Below, piece by piece: positions 17,553 to 27,516 of a DNA stretch of 64,000 bases. The DNA lies in NCBI RefSeq assembly GCF_016482785.1, contig NZ_JAEMXM010000014.1:82938-146937 (forward strand), read 5' to 3'. Position 1 is the first letter of the stretch, and each line of letters opens with the position of its first letter. The position numbers and the translations under genes were made by a program. The notes beneath the pieces are model-generated. The model saw nothing but the letters and a program-made list of their open reading frames with translations. It was not told the origin of the DNA and made no database searches. The stretch comes from Paenibacillus alkalitolerans (GTDB lineage Bacteria > Bacillota > Bacilli > Paenibacillales > YIM-B00363).

Positions 17553-18479
17553 ATGAAATCACTCGAATTAAGCGCGGCCGTTCCACAACGCTCATCCATT
17601 CGAAAGCAATCCGGCCCACCGGTCAGAAGACTGCTTTGGCCGAGTATTATTGTTGTTGCGCTCGTTACTCAGATACCATTTTTAGTCACCATATATTTCA
17701 GCTTCTTGGACTGGAATCTGATGCGTCCGGATAAGGGCACGAAGTTTGTGTGGTTTGCCAATTTCAAAGCGATCATAACGGCGCCCGAATTTATCACCGT
17801 ACTTCTGAACACTTTTATTCTAACGGTCTGTGCCTTGTTAATTTGTCTTGTTTTCGGCATGATATTGGCTTTGTTGATGAACCGGGATTTTCTCGGCAAA
17901 GGCGTTGTGCGTACGGTATTTATCGCTCCATTCTTCGTAATGCCGGCCGTTTCGGGCATCGTATGGAAAACGGCGATCTTAAATCCCACTTTCGGAATCA
18001 CGGCCTACTTTTCAGGATTAATGGGACAGGGAGCGGTGGATTGGTTAGGCGCGTATCCGCTGCAGACGATCATTGCCTTGGTGTCCTGGCAGTGGGTTCC
18101 GTTCTTCATGCTTATCATTCTCGCAGGACTTCAATCGGTACCCAAGGATGCGGTCGAGGCGGGGATGATTGACGGCGCATCCGTCACCCAAAGATTTATC
18201 TATGTCGTGCTTCCGCACTTGCTTCGTTATATCGAAGTGGCGATGCTTCTCGGTCTTTTGTTTATTATGCAAGCATTCGGCGAGATTTATGTGACAACCT
18301 CGGGAGGCCCGGGTTATGCTTCCACAAATCTACCGTTTTACGTTTACCGGGTCGGTTTCAAAGGCTGGGATATCGGCGGAGCCTCGGCCATCGGGGTCAT
18401 CATCGTCGTCATTACGTTGTTTATATTAAATTATCTCTTCAAATTTTTGAGAAGAACGTTCCGGGGTGAATTATCATGA
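17553..18479 (+). CDS. ABC importer permease (MalF/SmoF-like)
   Basis: 308 residues from the ATG at 17553, which follows GGAAAGGAGAACCGC; an ATG 21 bases earlier lies within this ribosome-binding region. About six membrane segments; EAA loop at ~199-218 (VEAGMIDGAS...VLPHLL). The stop overlaps the next permease start (ATGA). Partner of the following permease in a heterodimeric channel; energised by an ATPase not encoded here. Confidence 0.9.
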   Translation: MKSLELSAAVPQRSSIRKQSGPPVRRLLWPSIIVVALVTQIPFLVTIYFSFLDWNLMRPDKGTKFVWFANFKAIITAPEFITVLLNTFILTVCALLICLVFGMILALLMNRDFLGKGVVRTVFIAPFFVMPAVSGIVWKTAILNPTFGITAYFSGLMGQGAVDWLGAYPLQTIIALVSWQWVPFFMLIILAGLQSVPKDAVEAGMIDGASVTQRFIYVVLPHLLRYIEVAMLLGLLFIMQAFGEIYVTTSGGPGYASTNLPFYVYRVGFKGWDIGGASAIGVIIVVITLFILNYLFKFLRRTFRGELS

Positions 18480-19291
18480 AAAGGCTGCTTTCAAGCTTAC
18501 TGACAACGGTCACCTATGTGGCGGCTTTCGTCTATTTCTTCCCGTTATTATGGATGTTCGTGACGGGCTTCAAAAACGAAGGGGAAGCGGTCATTATGCC
18601 TCCCGCCATCTTTTTTGACCCAACGCTGGATAACTATAGAACGATTTGGGACTCTGGCATCGGTTCGTTTTTAGGAAATTCCTTCATTATAGTAGGGATC
18701 TCCACGATGTTCGCTTTATTTTTGGGAGTATCCGCCGCTTACGCGTTATCCATGTTCGGCATCAAAAGAGCGGACGACATTTTGTTCTGGTTCATTTCAA
18801 CGAAGCTGCTTCCCGCTGTCGGCGTCATGATCCCGGTGTACATCGTCTTCAAGAAGCTCGGATTGTTGGACTCGCACATCTCCTTAATCCTTATCTATAC
18901 CGCTATGAATATCCCGCTTGCCGTATGGATGATGCGCTCGTTCTTTAAAGACATCCCGTATGAAATTATCGAATCCACACAGGTTGACGGGGCGACGGGG
19001 CTGCAGGGATTTTTTCAAGTAACGCTTCCTCTGGTTAAGCCGGGGGTCATATCGACCGCTCTGCTTTGTTTCGTCTTTGCTTGGAATGAGTTTCTGTTCG
19101 GAGTAAACTTGACATATACCGACTCATCCACGATGCCGGTATTTATGGCTTCGTTTATGACGCAAGAGGGATTGTTCTGGGCCAAGATGTCCGCGGTAGC
19201 GACAACCGCCGTACTGCCGTCCGTCATTCTCGGATTTTTTACGCAAAAACAATTGGTTCAAGGATTGACTATGGGCGCCGTAAAAGGATGA
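18476..19291 (+). CDS. ABC importer permease (MalG/SmoG-like)
   Basis: 271 residues, about six membrane segments, EAA loop at ~164-183 (IESTQVDGAT...VTLPLVKP), ending LTMGAVKG. Four-base overlap with the previous permease shows translational coupling. The next gene (dehydrogenase) starts 49 bases later. Confidence 0.9.
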   Translation: MKRLLSSLLTTVTYVAAFVYFFPLLWMFVTGFKNEGEAVIMPPAIFFDPTLDNYRTIWDSGIGSFLGNSFIIVGISTMFALFLGVSAAYALSMFGIKRADDILFWFISTKLLPAVGVMIPVYIVFKKLGLLDSHISLILIYTAMNIPLAVWMMRSFFKDIPYEIIESTQVDGATGLQGFFQVTLPLVKPGVISTALLCFVFAWNEFLFGVNLTYTDSSTMPVFMASFMTQEGLFWAKMSAVATTAVLPSVILGFFTQKQLVQGLTMGAVKG

Positions 19292-19340
19292 TGCACCGAA
19301 GCGATGTTTGAGCAAGCAAGAGCGAAGGGGGAGTTTAGCT

Positions 19341-20342
19341 GTGAGAGCACTCGTTATTACGGAACCGAACAAAGCGGTTGTTCGGGAAGTTCCGAAGCCG
19401 CAACCCAAACCCGGAGAAGTACTCATTCGGGTGGAGAGGGCGGGTATTTGCGGAACGGATATTCATATTTACAAAGGGGAGTTCATTTCCCCATATCCGA
19501 TTATTCCGGGACATGAATTTTCCGGAGTCGTTCATGAAGTCGGTGAGGGTGTCATCGGACTTCATGTCGGCGACCGCGTCACTGCGGATCCGACCTTGTA
19601 CTGCGGCGAATGTGAATTTTGCATGACGCACCGCAATAACCATTGCGAGAATTGGAATGCGCTCGGGAATACGGTGAACGGATGTATGGCTGAATATGTT
19701 GCGGTTGCGGCAAGGAATGCGGTTAAAATACCCGACACGATGAGCCACGAGGAAGCGGCATTCATTGAGCCTATGGCTTGCGTCGTTCATGCCCTTAACC
19801 GTCTCCAGGTGCAGGCGGGCAACCGGATCCTGCTGTTCGGAGCAGGCGCGATGGGTCAATTGTTGGTTCAGTCCTTGTCCAGATCAGGCGCCTCGCAATT
19901 GGCTGTGGTCGATATTTCGAAAGCGAAATTGGATATGGCGTTGAAGTACGGCGCGACGGAGGGCGTATTGTTCGAGGAGCTTGACTCATATGCCTCGAGT
20001 CATCCCAATGGTTTTGATATTGTAGCGGATGCCACCGGCATACCGGAAGTCATTGAGAAGGCATTCGCATTCATGGGTCCGGCGGCCAAATATTTGCAGT
20101 TTGGAGTGACGCCCGAACATGCTTCGGTTCGTATCAATCCCTTTACTCTCTATCACAAGGATTGGACGATTCTCGGTTCAATGGCCATCAACCAAACGTT
20201 CCTGCCCGCCTTCCATTGGATCAAAGCCAAGCGCATGGACTTGACGCCGATCGTTTCCAAAGTGATCCCGCTGGAGGAAATGCCGGCCTTTCTGGCCAAT
20301 CCCAGAGATCCGGGCCTGATGAAGGTGCAAATCCAACTATAA
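19341..20342 (+). CDS. Zinc-dependent medium-chain alcohol/polyol dehydrogenase
   Basis: 333 residues from the GTG at 19341, which follows GGGGGAG; the protein then begins VRALVITEPNKAV as is normal for the family. Catalytic-zinc residues: Cys in GICGTD (~37) and His-Glu in PGHEFSGVV (~61). The structural-zinc lobe is CGECEFCMTHRNNHC with all four Cys. The nucleotide-binding motif is LLFGAGAMGQL (~165). Members oxidise secondary alcohols of sugars or polyols with NAD(P). In this operon a polyol taken up by the ABC importer is the likely substrate. A second, different dehydrogenase lies at 23922. Confidence 0.88.
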   Translation: MRALVITEPNKAVVREVPKPQPKPGEVLIRVERAGICGTDIHIYKGEFISPYPIIPGHEFSGVVHEVGEGVIGLHVGDRVTADPTLYCGECEFCMTHRNNHCENWNALGNTVNGCMAEYVAVAARNAVKIPDTMSHEEAAFIEPMACVVHALNRLQVQAGNRILLFGAGAMGQLLVQSLSRSGASQLAVVDISKAKLDMALKYGATEGVLFEELDSYASSHPNGFDIVADATGIPEVIEKAFAFMGPAAKYLQFGVTPEHASVRINPFTLYHKDWTILGSMAINQTFLPAFHWIKAKRMDLTPIVSKVIPLEEMPAFLANPRDPGLMKVQIQL

Positions 20343-20345
20343 TTG

Positions 20346-20377
20346 GAAGGGCGGTGTTCGGCGACGAACCATCCCTT
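20346..20377 (+). terminator. Hairpin between dehydrogenase and PRD-activator genes
   Basis: AAGGGcGGTGTTCG-gcga-CGAACCATCCCTT: a long stem with a four-base loop and AT-rich sequence after it but no clean T-run. It may separate the ABC/dehydrogenase unit from the PTS unit. ATAATTATTTATAAT follows and could supply a new -10 region. Confidence 0.5.
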
Positions 20378-20425
20378 GTGTTCTATAATTATTTATAATA
20401 AATGCGGGGGGATGACTTCTTAGTG

Positions 20426-22543
20426 ATGACACTCATGAGATTAAACTCCAGACAAAAGCATATCTTATTGCTGCTGCTCGAGTCATCCCAGCCGTTAACG
20501 CTCAAGTATTTATCCGATGAACTCGGTTTAAGCATACGCACCGTCCAACGCGAACTTGAAATACTGGAAAGCACCATCAAGAGCTACGGCTTGCTGCTGG
20601 CGACCAGGGCGGGCACGGGAGTGTGGCTTGAAGGTTCGGAAGATTCGAAACGGAAGCTTGTGCAAGAGCTTCAGTCCAGCAACCCCGTGCAAATCTTCAC
20701 TTCGGAGGAACGCCAATTTATTTTGATTCAGCAGCTGCTTTTCAATAAAGAACCGCTGAAGCTGTTTTATTTCAGCGATTTGTTGAATGTGACCGATTCT
20801 ACGATCAGTAACGATTTAGACCGCTGCGAATCGTGGTTTTTGAAGCATAATCTGAATCTCATTCGAAAGCCCGGCTTCGGCATACATGTAGAAGGGCACG
20901 AACACCAGATCCGAAGGGCGATCCTGAATCTGATTTATCAAAATACGAGCCATGATCAATTACTGGACATGCTGTCCGCTCAAGGCGAAGGCTCTCAGGA
21001 TAAAGTGAAGCTGGAAATGGCCGTCCGCAATAAAATGTTGAATTTTATCGACCCGAACAGCATCGACAAGATCGAGAAGGTGATTCAACAGACGGAACGC
21101 GAGTACGGATATAAAATGGCCGATACCGCTTATGTCGGTTTGATTATTCATATTGCTTTGGCGATCCACCGGTTGAAGAGCGACGAAAATATAACGTTCG
21201 ACCGGCCAACCTTGGAAAAACTGAAAGAAACCCGGGAATTTATTTGGGCGAGCCGCCTATCCGAAGTATTGGGCGGCGAATTGTCCATCGCCATTCCCGA
21301 AAGCGAGATCGGCTATATTTGCACTCACCTGCTCGGAGCGAAAGCCAATAGATTGAATTCCTCGGAGCATTCAAGCCGGGTGGAACATTTTGTTCAAAAT
21401 ATGGTGAGTATCGTGGAGCAAGAGCTGAAAGTAGAATTAGCAACCGATCTGTCGCTGATTGAGCATTTAATCGTCCATCTGGAATCTTCGATTAATCGGA
21501 TCCAATACAACATGGATATACGAAACCCGCTCCTTGCGCATGTGAAAGAAAAATACCCTGACGTGTTTCAAGCGTCCGAGAAAGCGGCCGCTTTCTTGGA
21601 GCGGCAATTGGGAAAGCTTGTTCCGGAAGAAGAAACAGGTTATTTGGCGATGCATTTCGGGGCGGCCGTCTTGCGGAAAGCCGGCATGAAAAATAATCGC
21701 AAACGCGTTTTGTTGGTATGTGCCAGCGGAATGGGAACCTCGAAGCTGCTGGCCGCACAGTTGGAACAAGAGCTGCCGCAAGTTGAAATCGTGGATACGA
21801 TTTCGCTGCTTCATGTGGACGAGTTGCTGAACAATATGCACGATATCGATCTGATCGTATCCACCGTCGATTTCCGGCACAAAGATCATGAAGTCATCGT
21901 AGTCAATCCGTTCATGGCGGCGGATGAACTGATTCGAATCAAAGAACGATTGAACCAAATGCCGGAAAAGAGATCCGGCGCCGCCCCGAAGCAAGAGGTC
22001 GACGTAGAGGGGATGATGTCCAAGCTGAAGCAATATAGCGACGCTTTATCCCAGCTGCAGAGCAATATCTTTATTCAAGCGCCGAAACCGGTCCGAAAGA
22101 AGCAGGAGTTAATCGACTATATTTCATTCAATCTCCCCGAGCATTTATTCGGGAAAGATCCGGGCATCCTGAGGCATGAACTTATCGAAAGAGAGAAGCT
22201 TGGCGCATGGGTTATGAAGAAAGCGGCGCTTGCAATGCTTCATTGCAAAAGCGACGCTTTACAGAAATTATGTGTTTGCATTGTGAAATGCGGCAAGCCT
22301 ATTCGCTGGACGCATCAGGATCAGAGCATCGATGTGAGAACGGTCCTCGTGCTGCTCGCGCCAAAGCAAGCTCCTAAAGAGCATTTCGAGATTATTAGCG
22401 AAGTGAGCGCCGCGTTAATAGAAGACAGCTTTATCGATGCGCTTACCCAGGGACATGAGGATGAAATTATGGAGCAGGTGAAAACGGTCGTCGGAAAAGG
22501 GTACTTGAAAAAAATCGACATTGCGTTGCGGGGGAAGACATGA
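20426..22543 (+). CDS. MtlR/BglG-family PRD transcriptional activator with PTS IIB and IIA domains
   Basis: About 705 residues. Order: HTH_11 (~1-60, LKYLSDELGLSIRTVQRELE), Mga-type HTH (~75-165), PRD1 (~185-285), PRD2 (~295-395), a IIB-like domain with Cys ~431 in VCASGMGTSK, and a mannitol/fructose IIA-like domain (~550-700) with His ~606 in AMLHCKSDAL. In MtlR of B. subtilis, phosphorylation of these domains by HPr and EII proteins sets activity, so it should sense sugar flux through the adjacent PTS permease. ATG 20426 is chosen because GGGGGGAT lies upstream; earlier in-frame starts exist. Its stop overlaps the IICB start. No separate EIIA gene lies in the cluster. Confidence 0.88.
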   Translation: MTLMRLNSRQKHILLLLLESSQPLTLKYLSDELGLSIRTVQRELEILESTIKSYGLLLATRAGTGVWLEGSEDSKRKLVQELQSSNPVQIFTSEERQFILIQQLLFNKEPLKLFYFSDLLNVTDSTISNDLDRCESWFLKHNLNLIRKPGFGIHVEGHEHQIRRAILNLIYQNTSHDQLLDMLSAQGEGSQDKVKLEMAVRNKMLNFIDPNSIDKIEKVIQQTEREYGYKMADTAYVGLIIHIALAIHRLKSDENITFDRPTLEKLKETREFIWASRLSEVLGGELSIAIPESEIGYICTHLLGAKANRLNSSEHSSRVEHFVQNMVSIVEQELKVELATDLSLIEHLIVHLESSINRIQYNMDIRNPLLAHVKEKYPDVFQASEKAAAFLERQLGKLVPEEETGYLAMHFGAAVLRKAGMKNNRKRVLLVCASGMGTSKLLAAQLEQELPQVEIVDTISLLHVDELLNNMHDIDLIVSTVDFRHKDHEVIVVNPFMAADELIRIKERLNQMPEKRSGAAPKQEVDVEGMMSKLKQYSDALSQLQSNIFIQAPKPVRKKQELIDYISFNLPEHLFGKDPGILRHELIEREKLGAWVMKKAALAMLHCKSDALQKLCVCIVKCGKPIRWTHQDQSIDVRTVLVLLAPKQAPKEHFEIISEVSAALIEDSFIDALTQGHEDEIMEQVKTVVGKGYLKKIDIALRGKT

Positions 22544-23916
22544 GAATCCTAGAGCGCATCGGAAATCATCTAAGTACGGTCGTATTCCAAAATATCGCCG
22601 CTCTGATTACGCTCGGACTAATAAGAGTTTTATTCGGTCCGCTGGGTTGGTTCCATAATGCGCATGTATATCAAATCGTCGATCCGGTGCTTCATTATTT
22701 GGTGCCGATCCTGTTTGCCTATACCGGGGGGAGGTTGATCGGCGGGCAGCGGGGGGGCGTTACGGCCGCTTTCGTGACCATTGCGGCGGCAACCGGCGGG
22801 TTGCAGCAATTTTCGTTGATTCTACCTTCGTTAATCATAGGACCGTTGATCGGATATATCATTAAACTCGTCGACCGTCTGCTAAATGGGCGTATACCGG
22901 TCGGTTTCGAGCTGCTGTTGAATAACACGGCCGCAGCCGTTGTGGCTTCCGCTTTTTCGGTCCTGTTTTTGAATTATTTAGACCCGGTCTTCATACAGAC
23001 CGTGCGTGTGATCGTTTCCGGCACGCAATATTTGGTAGATTCCAATCTGCTTCCATTGGTTGCTTTCATCATCGAACCGGGCAAGGTGCTGTTCTTTAAC
23101 AATGCGATCAACCACGGCATTCTTGAGCCGCTAGGCATTCTCCATACCAAGGAAAGCGGAACCTCCATATTTTTCCTGTTGGAGACGAATCCGGGTCCTG
23201 GATTTGGGATGCTGTTAGCCTACTATTTTATACGGAGGAAGCAGAAGGAAGGGTTGGGAAACGTCAAATCGTCCATCATCATTCATGCTCTGGGCGGCAT
23301 TCACGAGGTGTATTTCCCCTATGCCCTGAGAAATCCCCTGGTCATTGTTTCATTGCTGCTCGGCGGATTAGCCGGGAATCTATGTTTTATGCTTCTGGGT
23401 GCAGGGTTGGTTGCAACGCCTTCCCCCGGCAGTGTCTTCCTTATGTTTGTTATGGCGCCCAGCGGTATGCACCTGCCGGTGCTGGCCGGCCTTCTTGCAT
23501 CTGCTTTCGTTTCTTTCGCGGTTGCTTATCCGATTCTTTCGCGACAAGAACGAAGAGAAGCGGGAACTGACGGGAGCGGCGGCAGGCACGCGATCTCCGT
23601 ATACAATGGTAAAGAAGAAGACATACGGAAGATTATCTTTACTTGTAACGGGGGTCTGGGCTCCAGCGCGTTTGCCGCGGCTATGCTGAGAAAGAGAACG
23701 CAGCATCTGGATTTGGAGTTGACGATCGAACATGCTTCGATTGAAGAAGTTCACGAGGACGCCGATCTCGTCGTTGCGAACCCGCATTTGCTCGAACGGA
23801 TCAAGTCTGCGCTGCCCGATGCGGAAATATGGTCGGTTTCGTCCTTCGTAGACGATGATTTATATGATCAATTGGTAAACCGTTTGAAAACAACCTTAAA
23901 TAAAGAAGGGAATTGA
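22540..23916 (+). CDS. PTS mannitol-type transporter IICB component
   Basis: 458 residues. Membrane IIC domain (~1-335) with INHGILEPLG and the GGIHEVYFPY signature carrying the conserved Glu of the substrate site. A short linker leads to a cytoplasmic IIB domain (~360-455) with the phospho-Cys in CNGGLGSSAF. Length and motifs match MtlA without a IIA domain. It would import and phosphorylate a hexitol, with phosphate delivered by an EIIA that is not encoded here except as the IIA-like domain of the regulator. Overlaps both neighbours' coding ends by a few bases, so regulator, transporter and dehydrogenase are tightly coupled. Confidence 0.9.
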   Translation: MRILERIGNHLSTVVFQNIAALITLGLIRVLFGPLGWFHNAHVYQIVDPVLHYLVPILFAYTGGRLIGGQRGGVTAAFVTIAAATGGLQQFSLILPSLIIGPLIGYIIKLVDRLLNGRIPVGFELLLNNTAAAVVASAFSVLFLNYLDPVFIQTVRVIVSGTQYLVDSNLLPLVAFIIEPGKVLFFNNAINHGILEPLGILHTKESGTSIFFLLETNPGPGFGMLLAYYFIRRKQKEGLGNVKSSIIIHALGGIHEVYFPYALRNPLVIVSLLLGGLAGNLCFMLLGAGLVATPSPGSVFLMFVMAPSGMHLPVLAGLLASAFVSFAVAYPILSRQERREAGTDGSGGRHAISVYNGKEEDIRKIIFTCNGGLGSSAFAAAMLRKRTQHLDLELTIEHASIEEVHEDADLVVANPHLLERIKSALPDAEIWSVSSFVDDDLYDQLVNRLKTTLNKEGN

Positions 23917-23921
23917 GAGAC

Positions 23922-25010
23922 ATGCCGGATGATAATGTGCCTCAAACGATGAAAGCGGCCATCATGTATAATACCCGTGAAATTAAGATTGAAGAATTGC
24001 CGGTTCCGCAAATCGGTCCCGACGAGGTGTTGATTAAAGTGGTAGCCGTGGGCATCTGCGGGTCGGACTTGCATTATTATTCGCACGGCAGAATCGGAAA
24101 ATACGTAGTTGATAAACCGTTCATTCTCGGGCATGAGTGCTCCGGGGATATTGCCGCCGTCGGATCGGATGTCCGGCAACTGAAAGCGGGCGACCGTGTA
24201 GCAGTTGAGCCCGGCGTCACTTGCGGGCATTGCGGCGCTTGTAAGGAAGGCAGGTACAATCTTTGTCCGGACGTTGAATTTCTGGCTACTCCGCCTTATG
24301 ACGGCGCGTTTGTGCAGTATATCAAAGTCCGCCAAGACTTTGTCTTCAAGATTCCGGATGGTCTGTCCTATGAAGAGGCCGCATTAATCGAGCCGTTCTC
24401 GGTTGGAATCCATGCCGCGGCAAGAACGAAACTGCAGCCCGGCTCGACGATCGCCATCATGGGTATGGGGCCGGTCGGATTGACAGCGGTAGCCGCAGCC
24501 AAAGCATATGGGGCAGCCGCCATTATCGTTACCGACTTGGAGCCGCTTCGCCTGGAAGCAGCCAAACAAATGGGAGCTACTCATGTTATCAATATCCGCG
24601 AACAAGACCCTCTTGCAGAGATTAATAGGATTACGAGCGGCAAGGGCGTCGATGTCGCTTGGGAAACGGCCGGCAACCCGAAGGCGCTGCAATCCGCGCT
24701 AGGCTCGCTTCGGCGGGGAGGAAAGCTGGCTATAGTGGGATTGCCCGCCCAGGACGTAATCCCATTGAATGTGCCGTTTATCGCCGATAATGAAGTCGAT
24801 ATTTACGGGATTTTCCGTTATGCGAATACGTATCCGAAGGGCATTCATTTTCTATCATCCGGCATCGTCGACGCAAACAAGCTGATTACCGATAAATATC
24901 CGCTCGAACATACGCAAGAAGCGATGGAGCGGGCGCTCATCCACAAGAGCGAATGCCTGAAAGTCGTCGTTTATCCCAACGGTTTGGCTGCCGCGGTTGA
25001 ATCGAACTAA
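23922..25010 (+). CDS. Zinc-dependent polyol (sorbitol/xylitol-type) dehydrogenase
   Basis: 362 residues from ATG 23922 with AAGAAGGG upstream. Zinc ligands: Cys in GICGSDLHYY, the GHECSG motif, the structural lobe CGHCGACKEGRYNLC, and Glu in EPFSVGIHA. Rossmann motif IMGMGPVGLTA (~175). The YYSHGRIGKYVV stretch is typical of sorbitol and L-iditol dehydrogenases (GutB-like). Such an enzyme acts on free polyols, so it better matches uptake by the ABC importer than phosphorylation by the PTS, unless a hexitol phosphate is accepted. Confidence 0.88.
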   Translation: MPDDNVPQTMKAAIMYNTREIKIEELPVPQIGPDEVLIKVVAVGICGSDLHYYSHGRIGKYVVDKPFILGHECSGDIAAVGSDVRQLKAGDRVAVEPGVTCGHCGACKEGRYNLCPDVEFLATPPYDGAFVQYIKVRQDFVFKIPDGLSYEEAALIEPFSVGIHAAARTKLQPGSTIAIMGMGPVGLTAVAAAKAYGAAAIIVTDLEPLRLEAAKQMGATHVINIREQDPLAEINRITSGKGVDVAWETAGNPKALQSALGSLRRGGKLAIVGLPAQDVIPLNVPFIADNEVDIYGIFRYANTYPKGIHFLSSGIVDANKLITDKYPLEHTQEAMERALIHKSECLKVVVYPNGLAAAVESN

Positions 25011-25093
25011 TGGAGTTTATCGCAAAGTATCGCAATCTGCGTTAAGATATAATCGCTCCTTTTACAAATTTCATTTGCCTGGGGGATTGCGGA

Positions 25094-27409
25094 TTGGATG
25101 GTTTGAAGATGTGGTTTGATAAGCCTGCCGATCGTTGGGATGAAGCTCTTCCGATCGGCAACGGCACGTTGGGCGGCATGGTGTTCGGCAAGGCTCAAGT
25201 CGAACGGATCCAACTCAACGAGGACAGCTTATGGTATGGAGGCCCGATGGACCGGAACAATCCGGACGCTCTCCGGCATTTGGACGAGATACGCAGTCTT
25301 ATTTTCGCCGGACGCATCCGGGAAGCGGAGGAATTGGCCTCGCGCGCCTTGATAGGAGTTCCTGACGGGCAGCGCCATTACGAACCGCTCGGCGATCTGT
25401 ATTTGGATTTCGGCGCCGCCGGGGAGATCGGGGAATATCGCAGAGAGCTGGATTTGGAGGAAGGCGTCGCGCGGGTGCGGTATTCCGTTGATCATGTCGC
25501 ATACGACCGCGAGTATTTCGCAAGCTTCCCCGATCAAGTGCTGGCGATCCGCTTAACCGCGAGCGAGCCCGGGAATCTTTCGTTCTCCATGCCGTTCGGC
25601 CGGGGCTCCGTGCTGGAGCCGACGCCTTGGTCGGATATTTTAAAGCATCCGGTGGGCTTTCATGCTTACTTGGACCTGATCGGGGCCAGCGGGCAGGGGG
25701 ACTTGATCGTTCGCGGAAAAAGCGGCGGCGAGGAAGGGGTCCGGTTTTGCTGCGCGGTAAGAGTGTTGACTGAGGGAGGCAACCGTTCTTTTGCGGGACG
25801 GCAGCTTACAGTCGAACGAGCGGATACGTCGACAATTCTCGTTGCGGCGTGCACCGATTTCAGGATTGCCAAGGACAATATGGAAGCCGAGTGCATCCGA
25901 AGATTGGACCGCGCGTCCGCCAAGTCTTACGAGCGGCTTCGCTCCGATCACGTTGAAGACTACCGGGCTTTATTCAATCGTGTCTCCTTGACGCTTCAAG
26001 GCTTGGAAAGCAATGCTCTCTTATCGGATTTTCCGACGGACCGGCGATTGGAGCGGGTCCGGGAGGGAAGCGACGATCCGGGTCTGGTAAGCCTGTATTT
26101 CCAATTCGGACGATATCTTCTAATATCCAGCAGCCGACCGGGATCTTTGCCGGCGAATCTTCAGGGCATCTGGAATGCGGACATGCTTCCGATTTGGGAC
26201 AGCAAATATACGATCAATATTAATACGCAAATGAATTACTGGCCCGCGGAGACGTGCAATTTGCCGGAGTGCCACGGTCCGTTGTTCGATTTTATCGAGC
26301 GGCTGCGCGTCCGCGGGCGGGAAACGGCCGCCGTCATGTACGGATGCCGCGGATTTGCGGCTCATCATAATTCCGATATTTGGGCGGATACGGCTCCTCA
26401 GGATGTTTGCATCACGTCTACCTTCTGGACGATGGGAGCCGCCTGGCTCTGTTTGCACTTGTGGGATCACTATGAGTTCGGGCGGGACGAAGCGTTTCTC
26501 CGCGAGGTTCACGGAACGATGAAGGAAGCGGCGCAATTCGTACTCGATTATTTGGTGGAAGATCCGCAGGGACACCTGGTAACCTGCCCGTCCTCATCGC
26601 CGGAAAACAGGTATTATCTTGCGAATGGGGAGACGGGAGCGTTATGCTACGGCCCTTCCATGGACAGCCAGATCATCCGGGAGCTTTTCCAACGCTGCAT
26701 CAGGAGCGCAGAAATATTGCAGATCGATCAGGAGTTCGGCGAGGAATTGAAGAAAGCTCTTGAACGTATTCCGCGGCCTGCCATCGGAAAGTACGGGCAA
26801 ATTCAAGAGTGGAGCGTTGATTACGAAGAGCTGGAGCCGGGTCACCGGCACATCTCCCATCTGTTCGCGCTTCATCCCGGATCGCAAATCGCGGTGAAAG
26901 CTTCTCCGGAGCTTGCCGCAGCGGCGAGAAAGACTCTGGAGCGCAGGCTGAAGCACGGCGGCGGCCATACCGGCTGGAGCCGGGCGTGGATTCTCAATAT
27001 GTGGGCGAGACTGGAGGAGGCGGAGCCGGCTTACGATAACGTGATTGAGCTGCTTCGCTCGTCTACGCTGCCGAATTTGTTTTGCGACCATCCTCCTTTT
27101 CAGATCGACGGCAATTTTGGCGGAACCGCGGGGATCGCCGAAATGCTTCTGCAAAGCCACACGGGCGAAATCCATCTGCTTCCGGCTTTGCCGCACGCTT
27201 GGAAGCACGGAAGCGTTCGAGGATTGCGCGCGCGCGGCGGGTTTGAAGTAGACATCGAATGGAAAGAAGGCCGGCTGGCGAGTTCGACCATAACGGCCAA
27301 TAAGGAAGGAAACTGTACCGTAACATACCGAGGCAAATCGGTGAACCTGGTGTTTGACGAACATAAATCCAATTATACTCTGGACTTGGACGCTTGGATA
27401 AACGGATAA
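25094..27409 (+). CDS. Glycoside hydrolase family 95 alpha-L-fucosidase-type enzyme
   Basis: 771 residues, full length for intracellular GH95, with no signal peptide. N-terminal beta domain (~1-250; [18 protein letters not shown]), helical linker, (alpha/alpha)6 barrel (~310-670) and C-terminal beta domain. Family motifs seen: [61 protein letters not shown] and [14 protein letters not shown]. Starts at TTG 25094, seven bases after GGGGGAT; ATG 25109 is an alternative. It hydrolyses alpha-1,2-fucosyl (or alpha-L-galactosyl) linkages such as in xyloglucan. Its place after polyol genes is unexpected; it may have its own transcript. Confidence 0.9.
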   Translation: MDGLKMWFDKPADRWDEALPIGNGTLGGMVFGKAQVERIQLNEDSLWYGGPMDRNNPDALRHLDEIRSLIFAGRIREAEELASRALIGVPDGQRHYEPLGDLYLDFGAAGEIGEYRRELDLEEGVARVRYSVDHVAYDREYFASFPDQVLAIRLTASEPGNLSFSMPFGRGSVLEPTPWSDILKHPVGFHAYLDLIGASGQGDLIVRGKSGGEEGVRFCCAVRVLTEGGNRSFAGRQLTVERADTSTILVAACTDFRIAKDNMEAECIRRLDRASAKSYERLRSDHVEDYRALFNRVSLTLQGLESNALLSDFPTDRRLERVREGSDDPGLVSLYFQFGRYLLISSSRPGSLPANLQGIWNADMLPIWDSKYTININTQMNYWPAETCNLPECHGPLFDFIERLRVRGRETAAVMYGCRGFAAHHNSDIWADTAPQDVCITSTFWTMGAAWLCLHLWDHYEFGRDEAFLREVHGTMKEAAQFVLDYLVEDPQGHLVTCPSSSPENRYYLANGETGALCYGPSMDSQIIRELFQRCIRSAEILQIDQEFGEELKKALERIPRPAIGKYGQIQEWSVDYEELEPGHRHISHLFALHPGSQIAVKASPELAAAARKTLERRLKHGGGHTGWSRAWILNMWARLEEAEPAYDNVIELLRSSTLPNLFCDHPPFQIDGNFGGTAGIAEMLLQSHTGEIHLLPALPHAWKHGSVRGLRARGGFEVDIEWKEGRLASSTITANKEGNCTVTYRGKSVNLVFDEHKSNYTLDLDAWING

Positions 27410-27516
27410 AGGGTGTTATGAACGATTTCGTTTTCGGTGACATTGTTGTAATTGAGACCAGAAGAGGAAATATTAATCAAAGCTGCAGTTTTCAATCAAA
27501 GAAGGGATGATAAACC

